NCBI GenBank assembly: GCA_011523945.1
Contig: WTFU01000044.1
Location: forward strand, 1 to 64,000
Source of the DNA: Mariniblastus sp.
Lineage (GTDB): Bacteria > Planctomycetota > Planctomycetia > Pirellulales > Pirellulaceae
Direction: 5' to 3'
Length of the DNA: 64,000 nt
Positions 9,049-17,336 of this stretch are shown here, in pieces. Every line of letters begins with the position of its first letter. Within the stretch, counting starts at the first letter, position 1. The notes below the pieces were generated by a model that was given only the letters and a program-made list of their open reading frames with translations, was not told where the DNA came from and did no database searches. Made by a program: the position numbers and the translations under genes.

Positions 9049-10053
9049 TCAACTGTTTGGAATCGATATTTCCAACAGCTCGACGCCGTCAACGCCAGGT
9101 CGCACCGTTGTCGCCCCCAGACTGGCCGGCAGTAATACAGTATCAGCAAGCGCCAGCGGAGCTGCGCAAGGATCTCCACTCAACTCCAAGCTTCCTCCAG
9201 TTACTGCAAGAATTCGGCAGCGACCATCCCCGCCCACCGTTAGGGGTTTGTCGATGAACGCCCGATTCATTTCAAACTTCTCACAGGCCACCAGACGATC
9301 CCAGGGCGTTCCTGCGATTTTGACCGGCACCTGAGGATCAATGGAGCCACGAGCAAAATCCGTAGCCTCAATCGACCTTTCGATGTGCAAGGGTCTGGGC
9401 TGACCATCAGCGCCGACTCTGCCCCAATCATAAACACGAAAGGTTGTGTTACTTGCCTGTTGAATTTCTGCGATCAATAAACCCGCCCCAATAGCATGAA
9501 TCGTTCCGGCTGGAATAAATACGCAATCGCCTTTCATTGGGGTGAAGTGATGTAACTTCGATTCAACGTCACCATTTTCAATCGCCATTCTGAATTCATG
9601 TTCGGAAACACCTGCTTTTAATCCCGCGAAAATTTTAGCCTCGGGCTCAGCATGCATTACATACCAAGCCTCCGTCTTCCCTAAGTCAGGCGGAGTCAAG
9701 GACGCACCCATTCGATCGTCCGGATGTACCTGTACCGAAAGGTTGCGGTTCGCATCGAGAAACTTCAATAGCAGTGGAAATCGGGCTCGCAACGAATCAG
9801 GAATATTTTCAGCAGTAATCGTTTTGAACAATTCGGGGCTTAGGATTTCGGCTCCAAATTTGCCAATTAATTGACTTAAAGTCCACCCGGAAAACTCACC
9901 CTCGCGAACGACGCTTTGAGCATCTCCATGGTCGACTATTTCCCAGCTCTCTGCGGCCGACGACTCACCGATTGCTTTGTTAAACACCTCACCCAAACGG
10001 TGTCCGCCCCACACGTAGCGCTGGAAAATTGGTTGAAAGCGAAGCGGATACAA
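9049..10053 (-). CDS. manA: Mannose-6-phosphate isomerase, class I
   Basis: A 334-residue cupin enzyme interconverting mannose-6-phosphate and fructose-6-phosphate. The zinc ligands are visible in LSVQVHPDD (Gln and His) and further on as GTIHAIG. YVWGGHRLGEVF at residues 13-24 and ESWEIVDHG are the typical N-terminal blocks of the short Bacillus-type ManA, about 315-335 residues long. The start is a TTG preceded by TGAGGG about eight bases upstream. No in-frame ATG lies close enough to keep the conserved YPLRFQP N-terminus. Cytoplasmic, with a role in mannose use or supply of mannose for surface sugars. Confidence 0.9.
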   Translation of the reverse strand: MYPLRFQPIFQRYVWGGHRLGEVFNKAIGESSAAESWEIVDHGDAQSVVREGEFSGWTLSQLIGKFGAEILSPELFKTITAENIPDSLRARFPLLLKFLDANRNLSVQVHPDDRMGASLTPPDLGKTEAWYVMHAEPEAKIFAGLKAGVSEHEFRMAIENGDVESKLHHFTPMKGDCVFIPAGTIHAIGAGLLIAEIQQASNTTFRVYDWGRVGADGQPRPLHIERSIEATDFARGSIDPQVPVKIAGTPWDRLVACEKFEMNRAFIDKPLTVGGDGRCRILAVTGGSLELSGDPCAAPLALADTVLLPASLGATTVRPGVDGVELLEISIPNS

Positions 10054-10373
10054 TCGTCAAACCCTCATCTTGAAAGAAGCTAAAGTCGTCGTGATCAGAA
10101 CGACTCTGGAATTAAATAACTGCGAATTAAATTGCGGCAGAATGAATCAAGTCAAACCTGCATGATCCATACGAGGCACGTGACCGTCAGTGCTACCCGC
10201 CTCAACGCCAAACGCCTACCTAGCGGAGAGCAAGCAACATTGTTGAGGGTGCCTGTCCATGTTAACATCGTATGACTGCGAATGGGGAATTTGAAATCAG
10301 GAAAATCCCCATATCAAGTGCGTCTCAATAAATTTCTAATTTCCAGTGTATTTCGGCTTCGGACCTTTCAAAT
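10054..10373. other. Divergent intergenic region manA-tatC
   Basis: 320 bases between two genes read away from each other. No open frame with coding character or stable hairpin was seen. Promoters of both genes should lie here, but no consensus pair stands out. Confidence 0.5.
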
Positions 10374-11813
10374 ATGAATTTTCGCCAATCTAACGAAGAT
10401 TTATTTGAGTCGAGTCGCATGTCTTTTGGCGAGCATCTCGAGGAGCTCCGCAGCGTCCTCGTCCGGGCTCTAATGGGCGTTGCGATTGCCAGCGTTTTTG
10501 GTTTCTACTTTGCCGACCAGGTGGTCGAAATTTTGAAAAAACCGCTTGTTGAGGCGATCCTCAAATTTGACCTCGAAGACGCCTCGGATGAACTGGTCGA
10601 GCGTTATGGATTTGTGCCCCCCGAATACCTGCCGTGGATGCAGCAGGATCAGAGAATACCTAAGCAAGTTCAGATTAGCCCAGCGGAACTCGCACTCGCA
10701 CTAAAAACCGTGATTCCAGACTTTGCCGAGAAAGTCAATCTAGACCCTTTTGGATTCCGCGCAAACCACTTCGATCCGGATCAACTCGTTAACCTATGTC
10801 AACAACTCACCAATCCCACGGATGACAGTTCTCCGACGGCAAAAAAAATTGCCGCGATTAACGCCTCACTCGCTCCCGCCGATCGTGAGACCCTCTCCCG
10901 GATTGCGTCGCAAGCGTCGTCCAGCCCCGAAGACCTGAATCAGGTTGTTTCGGTGTTTAATCACCTTGTCAAAGCAGATGCAATCCACCAGGCAGCCGCT
11001 TTTGATGACCTACTGGAACTGGATGAATCGAAAGGACTTTGGGCGATGCTTGAACCGCCCGAAACCAAACCGCTCGCCAGCGTCCGGGAGCAATTGGAAA
11101 AAGAGAACGATCCCGCTCTTACCCAGCGTCTTAATCGCGCATTGATTACTTATGTTTTCAGTGAACAAATGCCCCCGTTTAAAGCGGACTTGGTGCCAAT
11201 TGAAATTTGGGAAAATGGAGAATTTGAGCCACTCGCCCTCGGAGTCGCTGAACCCTTTACCGTATGGTTGAAGGCGGGCCTATTTACGTCACTGATATTA
11301 TCAGGACCGTGGGTATTCTTTCAGATATGGTCTTTCGTCGCCTCGGGACTTTATCCTCACGAACAAAAGTATATCCATGTCTTTTTACCAATTAGTATTC
11401 TTCTGTTTGTTACAGGTGTACTCTTGGCATTCTATTTTGTCTTTCAGCCGGTTTTGGGCTTCCTGTTCTCGTTCAACCGATCAATGGGAATCGCACCGGA
11501 AATGCGCATCAACGACTGGCTCAGCTTCGTGATGTTCCTTCCCCTTGGCTTCGGCCTTGCATTTCAGCTTCCGTTGGTGATGTTATTCATGAATCGAATT
11601 GGACTCTTCACCGTCGAAAATTACCTAAGCAAGTGGCGCGTGGCTGTACTGGTGATTTTCGTTTTGGCAATGTTTCTAACACCCGCCGACCCCATCAGTA
11701 TGCTGTTACTGGCAGTGCCGCTGACATTTCTGTATTTCATGGGAGTTGCGATGTGCAAGTGGATGCCCCATAACGAAAACCCATTTGGTGAAGAAACCAC
11801 TGCTGGAGTCTAG
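10374..11813 (+). CDS. tatC: Sec-independent translocase subunit TatC with a large periplasmic insert
   Basis: 479 residues, against roughly 240-260 for typical TatC. The N-terminus MSFGEHLEELRSVLVRAL (residues 16-33) is the conserved cytoplasmic signal-recognition region with its Glu pair. TM1 follows at about 33-50. The rest of TatC resumes at AEPFTVWLKAGLFTSLIL (292-309) and continues through GPWVFFQIWSFVASGLYPHE and five more membrane segments. Between them lies an insert of about 225 residues (62-288) in the first periplasmic loop, mostly helical, acidic and Ser/Asp-rich. TatC is the receptor for twin-arginine signal peptides; the DUF1552 protein at 32411 is a likely client. No tatA or tatB is present in the window. 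Confidence 0.93.
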   Translation: MNFRQSNEDLFESSRMSFGEHLEELRSVLVRALMGVAIASVFGFYFADQVVEILKKPLVEAILKFDLEDASDELVERYGFVPPEYLPWMQQDQRIPKQVQISPAELALALKTVIPDFAEKVNLDPFGFRANHFDPDQLVNLCQQLTNPTDDSSPTAKKIAAINASLAPADRETLSRIASQASSSPEDLNQVVSVFNHLVKADAIHQAAAFDDLLELDESKGLWAMLEPPETKPLASVREQLEKENDPALTQRLNRALITYVFSEQMPPFKADLVPIEIWENGEFEPLALGVAEPFTVWLKAGLFTSLILSGPWVFFQIWSFVASGLYPHEQKYIHVFLPISILLFVTGVLLAFYFVFQPVLGFLFSFNRSMGIAPEMRINDWLSFVMFLPLGFGLAFQLPLVMLFMNRIGLFTVENYLSKWRVAVLVIFVLAMFLTPADPISMLLLAVPLTFLYFMGVAMCKWMPHNENPFGEETTAGV

Positions 11814-11998
11814 GTTTCTGCCCATGCTTCCGACGTGGCTTCACCACCAGTCATTTTTCACCCGATGTATTGCCACCGAAAAAGTGATATGGATTGAGTT
11901 TTTGTATATTCGCCGCCACCGACGCTCTGTCATATGATTACAATGCAAACTTCATCGTTACCTTTTTCATCGTTACCTTTGTTACCGAGAAATTCAAA

Positions 11999-12745
11999 AT
12001 GACAATGGATCGCTTTCACCTCAATCCTTCCTGCAAATTAGTTTTACTTACCGCGACCGCGTTATATTTGCCACTCCTATGCTTCGTTGCCCAATGCGGC
12101 GGACAAGATAAAAACTCGGCCGAAAACCAGGCGATTAAACAAGTCGAAGAAAGCGGAGGCCGCGTATCAAAAATATCGGCCGCTGACGATTCGCGAGAAG
12201 TCAGCTTCTACCTCTCGAGTAAGCCGATTGGCGACGCCCAATTAGCGAACATTAATTCGATCTCAAACATCATCTGGTTAAATTTAGCCGGCACAGAGAT
12301 TACAGATGCCGCTCTGAAACAAATAGCACGCCTGCCTCAATTAAGAAAGCTTCATCTGGAACGAACTAATATCGGGGACGATGGTCTTAAGCATCTCAAA
12401 GGAGCCTCGCAACTAACCTATCTCAACCTCTACGGAACGCAGGTTACCGACGCAGGCCTCGAACACATCCAATCACTACCAAAATTGGAAAAGCTTTATG
12501 TTTGGAAATCAAAAGTCACCGAGGCTGGAATTGCAGCCCTTCAAAAATCTCGCCCCCAACTCATGGTCGTCGGCGAACTAAAGCTCAAACCAATTGTTGC
12601 CGAGCCTCCCAAGAAACCTGAACCCAAGAAACCTGAACCCAAGAAACCTGAACCCAAGAAACCTGAACCCAAGAAACCTGAACCCAAGAAAACCAAGGCG
12701 ACTAAAAAACCGAAAAACAAGGATGCCGATTCAAAAAAAGAATAA
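11999..12745 (+). CDS. Secreted leucine-rich repeat protein with a Lys-Pro-Glu repeat tail
   Basis: About 248 residues. An N-terminal hydrophobic segment (LVLLTATALYLPLLCFVAQC) suggests export or lipidation at Cys-Gly-Gly. Residues about 60-185 hold LRRs of the planctomycete type (LNLAGTEITDAALKQI, LHLERTNIGDDGLKHL, LNLYGTQVTDAGLEHI). The C-terminus is a charged tail with five PEPKK repeats followed by Lys-rich sequence. Translation is taken from the ATG at 11999; upstream codons to 11894 encode an implausible leader. Such repeat tails often act as flexible linkers or bind polyanions. Function is unknown. It converges with the coiled-coil gene and shares its terminator. Confidence 0.8.
   Translation: MTMDRFHLNPSCKLVLLTATALYLPLLCFVAQCGGQDKNSAENQAIKQVEESGGRVSKISAADDSREVSFYLSSKPIGDAQLANINSISNIIWLNLAGTEITDAALKQIARLPQLRKLHLERTNIGDDGLKHLKGASQLTYLNLYGTQVTDAGLEHIQSLPKLEKLYVWKSKVTEAGIAALQKSRPQLMVVGELKLKPIVAEPPKKPEPKKPEPKKPEPKKPEPKKPEPKKTKATKKPKNKDADSKKE
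12611..12690 (+). repeat. 15-bp tandem repeat encoding PEPKK units
   Basis: Five perfect copies of AAGAAACCTGAACCC at 12611-12685 plus a partial sixth, in frame inside the LRR gene. Perfect identity at third codon positions indicates recent slippage-type expansion; copy number is likely to vary between strains. Confidence 0.95.
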
Positions 12746-12854
12746 CTCAGATTCGAGGATTTCTTTGAAACAAGTGACCCCAACAGCAACCTAAAATGCT
12801 CGCCCCAAGAGGCAGCCCGCGATTAAACTGTGTGCCTTTAGTAAACAAAAAAAA

Positions 12855-12885
12855 AAACAGCCGCAGATATCTCTTGCGGCTGTTT
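12855..12885. terminator. Bidirectional terminator between convergent genes
   Basis: An 11-base-pair stem, AAACAGCCGCA (12855-12865) and TGCGGCTGTTT (12875-12885), with a nine-base loop. On the minus strand it runs into a long T tract (the A run at 12847-12857); on the plus strand it is followed by TCTCGTTTTT. It can therefore end both the LRR gene and the coiled-coil gene. Confidence 0.88.
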
Positions 12886-12910
12886 CTCGTTTTTAACTCA
12901 TTGGGTCGGC

Positions 12911-14386
12911 TTAGCGATCAGAATTACGCGGCGACTTCGTTGGCAGTGGAATGTTTCCACTTTGAATGATCGTCGTTTTAGGTTTCGCCCGAACACCCAT
13001 TCGGTTTAACAACTTTGGTAAATCGATTGGCTCTACCGTATTCTTCTTTGCTTCTGCCTCGAGGGTTCGCATCGCTGCAACGATCGCCGAAGAGTTTCGC
13101 ATAAGCCCCTCACCTGCATCTTCGGCGAGCGTTGGCGGTTTTCCGATAACAATGTAACGAACGCTCGCATCAATTTTTCCAGTGATCGTTCCCTCGTCGT
13201 CGTGTGTCGCGACAACCTCTCCGCCATTCCGTTCAATCATTTTGATCAATTTATCACGGTCATCATAAATATCCCCGTCGAGATGAAAGGCACCCGCAAC
13301 AGCAAATTTCACTTTGTTACCCGGATCCCAGGTCGCTGTCAAAACATGATCACCAGAAAGAATGGGATTGGTAGGATCCTCCTCGGTAATTCTTGCTTCG
13401 GCTCGGTAAGGATAAATGCGAGTAACTTCGATTTTCGCCTTGTGCTTTCCTTTGTCAAAGTTAATCACATCTTGGTCATATATCGAAAACGTTTCATTTT
13501 GTGGCAAACCATCTTCGCTACCGATATTGATAAAGACAGATTTAAGCCGTGACGCAACCTTCACAACTTGCCCATCTGGCCGATCGAAAACTTCTCGCTC
13601 GTAAAGGTTGATCTTGATTTTCATCTTTTCATTTTCACTCGTTACATCAGCGAGCTGATTTTTGATCGAGCTAATTTCTGAATCTTTCTTCGCTCGATAA
13701 TCTTTGTAATCATTATTTACATTTTCGCTCGACTTAATCGCTTCGGCGAGTTCACCCTTTAGTTGTGTCTCTTTCTCCAGTGAACGCTTTTTCTCGTCTT
13801 TTAACTGAGTGGCCAAGTCATCCATTGCCTTAGTTTTCAAAGCAAGCAAGTCCTGAGCCTGTTTAACTTTTTGAGCGGCTTCTTTCTCGTCATTTTTCGA
13901 GCGCTCAACAGCCGTCTTATTATCTTTATTCTTTCGATCGACTAAGCTCGTAAGCGTCTGAATTCGTGAACGCCAGGTTTGAGCATCGCCTGCAGCACCT
14001 CCAGCAACCTCAGCAGCACCTGACATATCTTTTTTGTAAACTTCGTTGATCTCTTCAACTTTTTGGAGAATGCCGTTTACCGTGTCCTTAGTCGCAGCAG
14101 AAAGACTCGGCTTGGCACTCGTTTGCTTGATGGTCTGGATCTCAGCGTCAACCTCGGCAACGCTTGGCCCAAAGTCACCTACAAGTGCTTCTAAGACATT
14201 CGACTTCGCACGATACGACTCAAGAACCGCCTCGCTTGCAGCCAACTTGTCCTGTGCTGTCTTCAGTGATTCCGCTGACTGCCTTCTTCCGGCGTCCGCC
14301 AAAAACGTTGAAAGCCCAAGACAGAGCAATAAAATCACCAAGATTATGACGGCAACCAAGTATCCTTGGTTCTCTCTAGCAGCCAT
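12911..14386 (-). CDS. Membrane-anchored coiled-coil protein with a BRCT-like C-terminal region
   Basis: 491 residues. One membrane segment lies at about 9-30 (YLVAVIILVILLLCLGL), then a long coiled coil (about 30-270) rich in Lys, Glu, Ala and Gln. A beta-rich module follows (about 275-365: FINIGSEDGLPQNETFSIY, then HVLTATWDPG). The last 120 residues contain FAVAGAFHLDG, KLIKMIERNGGEVV and ASVRYIVIGKPP, which match the order of BRCT elements (strand, helix, GG, strand). The ATG at 14386 has AGGAG seven bases upstream. The anchored coiled coil suggests a structural or envelope-spanning role. The BRCT reading is an inference. I know of no characterised homologue. Confidence 0.8.
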   Translation of the reverse strand: MAARENQGYLVAVIILVILLLCLGLSTFLADAGRRQSAESLKTAQDKLAASEAVLESYRAKSNVLEALVGDFGPSVAEVDAEIQTIKQTSAKPSLSAATKDTVNGILQKVEEINEVYKKDMSGAAEVAGGAAGDAQTWRSRIQTLTSLVDRKNKDNKTAVERSKNDEKEAAQKVKQAQDLLALKTKAMDDLATQLKDEKKRSLEKETQLKGELAEAIKSSENVNNDYKDYRAKKDSEISSIKNQLADVTSENEKMKIKINLYEREVFDRPDGQVVKVASRLKSVFINIGSEDGLPQNETFSIYDQDVINFDKGKHKAKIEVTRIYPYRAEARITEEDPTNPILSGDHVLTATWDPGNKVKFAVAGAFHLDGDIYDDRDKLIKMIERNGGEVVATHDDEGTITGKIDASVRYIVIGKPPTLAEDAGEGLMRNSSAIVAAMRTLEAEAKKNTVEPIDLPKLLNRMGVRAKPKTTIIQSGNIPLPTKSPRNSDR

Positions 14387-14878
14387 CCTCGTTCTCCTAA
14401 GCACCTCGGACGAAAAAATCGCCGGGCAAAATTGTTTTGTTAATGCAGTTTCGGCAAATCATTGACAAATTAAACTGCGGCAAGTGAATCAAAACTATTT
14501 TCAATGATTCGTAACTGTGGTCTCTCTTCGTCTATCGGTAAATGAAGCCACCAACCATAGTCAGACTCAAACAAACGCTACAACAGTCACACCCGAAAAA
14601 GCTGTGATGATTAGCGAAAGTTTGACGAAAAGAGAATCTAGTCTTCCCAAACTACCATTCAATCTTAGATGGGAGCAAAAATAGTGTCAAATTCTAGGCA
14701 TTTACCGATTAAGATTCGCTCGGACTCAGTCGGTTTATGTGGATGATGTCACTTAATTGGACAGTTCTTCGATCGCCGGGCGATTGTCAGCAAATACTCG
14801 CTTTACTCGAACCAAAGCAAGATTTTTGTCAAAAAATCTTTTTTTTGACAAAAACTAAATCTCGCTGCGTCTTCCTGA
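14387..14878. other. Intergenic region with an A/T-rich perfect inverted repeat
   Basis: 492 bases with no convincing gene. At 14823-14854 a perfect 14-base-pair inverted repeat (TTTTTGTCAAAAAA, loop TCTT, and its complement) lies just past the stop of the minus-strand TIM-barrel gene. It lacks a T run beyond the stem, so it is not a classical terminator, though its stem is U-rich. It could be a protein-binding palindrome. Confidence 0.5.
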
Positions 14879-15895
14879 CTAGCTTTCCAACATTCCTCGA
14901 TTCACGAGATTATTGAGCCGTCTTCCTACATCCACCAAACCATCGAGCACGGCTTCTTCATAAGAACGACCGTCGGTCGTATCGATTCCGTGTCCTGGGT
15001 CAAGTTCGCGAAGCGGTTCGAGAGCAGCGTCTTCGTGGTGAAATAGCTCGACAAAAGCCATTTCAAGGCACCCCGTCTGGGCACATGCAGCCAACAAAGC
15101 ACCGATCCAGCCATCGTCCGTTGAAAGGCAACCACGCGTGGTTTTGGCCGACGCATGAAAAATCCCTAACGCACCCGCTGCAGCAATCTCAGCAATGAGT
15201 TTTTGATTTTCTGAAATCGACAAAACGGAATCACCACAGTGAGCAGCGTCGACCATCACTTTGAAAAATGGTGCTCCAACTTCCTCGTTTGCACGTCGGA
15301 CAAAAGTCCAGATCCGACCAATATCCGTGAAGGTCTGAAATTCACCGCCTCGCAAGAATTCGATATGCCACGCGACTACGCCGCTCCCCTCAATCCCAAA
15401 CTCTCGTGCCGCACGAGCATGAACCTTAACATTCTGAGCAACAGCAGCCTCGAATTCATCCCCGACTTTTTCAGTCGCTCCGGGTTGCATCCAGGCTTCG
15501 ACCGAAGTGGAAGAAACATGCGCAATCCCATGTTTTTTAGCCGCATTTAAACCGCCAACCAACATCTCAACCACCGCATCCTCGTCCGCAGGATTCATCG
15601 GATCGGCGCCACCTACCATCAGAATGAACTGTACTTCCAGATCTAGCGTTCGAAACTCTCGAACCATCTCTGCAACGTCTTCTTCATCGAGACCCGGAAA
15701 ATAAGGTACCTGAACGCAACTGATCTTTACCTTCGAAGCCTCAGTCAGTTTCTTCATTTCGTCGACGACCAAGAGGACCCCTGCTGCGTTTCGAGGAACT
15801 TTCCCATTCTCGTCTGGCACCAATCCACCCACAAACTTTAGGTGTGTCGGCACAACTCCAAGGCGGACATTTGATTTTAGGGGAATCAGGTTCAT
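14879..15895 (-). CDS. TIM-barrel sugar isomerase/epimerase-like protein
   Basis: 338 residues, soluble, without a signal peptide. Alternating beta-alpha units end in metal-binding-type residues: VQFILMVGGADP, HVSSTSVEAW, VVAWHIEFLRGG (His, Glu), FFKVMVDAAHCGDS (Asp, His) and LGIFHASAKTTRG (His). This pattern fits the xylose-isomerase-like TIM-barrel superfamily, in which a divalent metal is held by Glu/Asp/His at the barrel mouth. The exact substrate is unknown. It stands alone between two large non-coding stretches, giving no pathway context. Confidence 0.75.
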   Translation of the reverse strand: MNLIPLKSNVRLGVVPTHLKFVGGLVPDENGKVPRNAAGVLLVVDEMKKLTEASKVKISCVQVPYFPGLDEEDVAEMVREFRTLDLEVQFILMVGGADPMNPADEDAVVEMLVGGLNAAKKHGIAHVSSTSVEAWMQPGATEKVGDEFEAAVAQNVKVHARAAREFGIEGSGVVAWHIEFLRGGEFQTFTDIGRIWTFVRRANEEVGAPFFKVMVDAAHCGDSVLSISENQKLIAEIAAAGALGIFHASAKTTRGCLSTDDGWIGALLAACAQTGCLEMAFVELFHHEDAALEPLRELDPGHGIDTTDGRSYEEAVLDGLVDVGRRLNNLVNRGMLES

Positions 15896-16634
15896 ATCAA
15901 TTTACCGTGCGTTGTTTTGAATCAGAAATAGCGAGTCTATCCTTAGCCGTCCGCCAACCACCCTGTTCACATGTTGAAAAACCGAAGCAGAGATGTCACG
16001 GGGTTCCGAGGGAAATGGGGACGACAACCTTTGTTTATTGTTACCCAAATTTCTGACCTTGCCCACCACGTCTCCCGAGAAGTCTTTTCTGTATCAAATC
16101 GTTGAGTTTTGTAGCCACAGCAAACTTTTTCGCATGCGCTTCTTCGAAAGCTAGAACGGATTAGCAATAAAAATGCGAATCCGATCCCCTGCTGCAACTA
16201 GGGATAACAATTCCCAAGAACCGTTTAATTTCTTTCGAACAATCCTAGAATAAGCAGCAAATAAACGGTATTTTGTAATTGTCTTGAGACGACGGCGCCG
16301 GCACTGGCGTTAAACACTGAGGCTTGAAGACGGCCGTTCCAGTGTATGTGCCACAGAGAACGTTTAGCGGATTTTTAATTTGAACATCATCAACTGTGAT
16401 TTCGTTGAAGCGAGATTCAATCAGGACGTTGATGCATTGGCTTATTGTATCGAATAAACCCAATGATGTTGCGGTAACGATCTCTATCGATATTCACGAT
16501 CGCGACTAGGCGAGTTGGTATTTGGTTTTATCGCCCAATGCCAGGCATTGCGATTGACCTTATCGGAGCACCTGCCCGACGTTCTCATTTCCGTATATTA
16601 GAATTCGAAACAATTTCATTCGGAGAATCACACC
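15896..16634. other. 739-base non-coding stretch
   Basis: The longest gene-free stretch of the window. A TTG-started frame at 16245-16463 on the minus strand gives 72 residues without motif or ribosome-binding site and was not accepted. No strong hairpin, tRNA or repeat was seen. The last 60 bases should hold the coaE promoter; GGAGAA at 16621-16626 serves as its ribosome-binding site. Confidence 0.5.
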
Positions 16635-17276
16635 ATGCTCGTCATCGGATTAGCAGGTGGGATTGCCAGTGGAAAAAGCCTCGTCGCTGATTGTTTTATG
16701 CACTTCGGTGCAGCATTGATTGATGCGGACCGCATCGGCCATGACATTTTAAAAGAATCATCGATTAAAAATTCCATCCGGTTGGAATTTGGCAATTCCG
16801 TACTCAACAATCAAGACGAGATTAATCGAAACCAACTCGCCAAAATTGTCTTTAACCCTGACCAACCCGATGCCTTAAAAATTTTGGAGAAGATAACCCA
16901 TCCCTTAATCTCTGAGCACATCCAAGCTGCTTTGGAACACCATCGCCCAACTGCCCCGGCAGTTTTACTTGATGCCCCGGTCATGTTTAAAGCAGGCTGG
17001 GATCAAATGTGTGACAAGGTTGTGTTTGTGGATGCAAACTTAGCAACCCGAAAATCCCGCGCCGAACTACGTGGGTGGAATTCAGATGAACTCACCAAAC
17101 GCGAATCATTCCAAACTCCTGTCGAAGAAAAACGTGCCCGTTCTACGGATGTCATCGATAATGACGGATCAAAGCATTTGACTTATCTTCAAGCTCACGA
17201 TTTATGGCAAGCCTGGAACCTTCCACTAGACGAAAAACACCACTCCCCCGACTCTCTTTTTATTAACACACCCTAG
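16635..17276 (+). CDS. coaE: Dephospho-CoA kinase
   Basis: 213 residues, normal for CoaE, which phosphorylates the 3'-hydroxyl of dephospho-CoA in the last step of CoA synthesis. The P-loop GLAGGIASGKS is at residues 5-15. DADRIGHDI (about 35-43) binds dephospho-CoA, and THPLI and VLLDAPVMFKAGW are the later family blocks. The lid segment ATRKSRAELRGW is also present. Cytoplasmic. It lies 60 bases upstream of rho in the same direction; a shared transcript is likely. Confidence 0.93.
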   Translation: MLVIGLAGGIASGKSLVADCFMHFGAALIDADRIGHDILKESSIKNSIRLEFGNSVLNNQDEINRNQLAKIVFNPDQPDALKILEKITHPLISEHIQAALEHHRPTAPAVLLDAPVMFKAGWDQMCDKVVFVDANLATRKSRAELRGWNSDELTKRESFQTPVEEKRARSTDVIDNDGSKHLTYLQAHDLWQAWNLPLDEKHHSPDSLFINTP

Positions 17277-17336
17277 ACGGCAGCTACAGAAACCATACTC
17301 CTCTACTCTGTGCTGCAGTCCCGAAAGCAAAACAAA

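Noticed and set aside
12611..12690. CRISPR-like array
   Set aside because: The repeats are 15 bp, contiguous, in frame and without spacers: they are coding repeats.
16245..16463. 72-residue minus-strand frame in the long spacer before coaE
   Set aside because: TTG start without ribosome-binding site and no recognisable domain.
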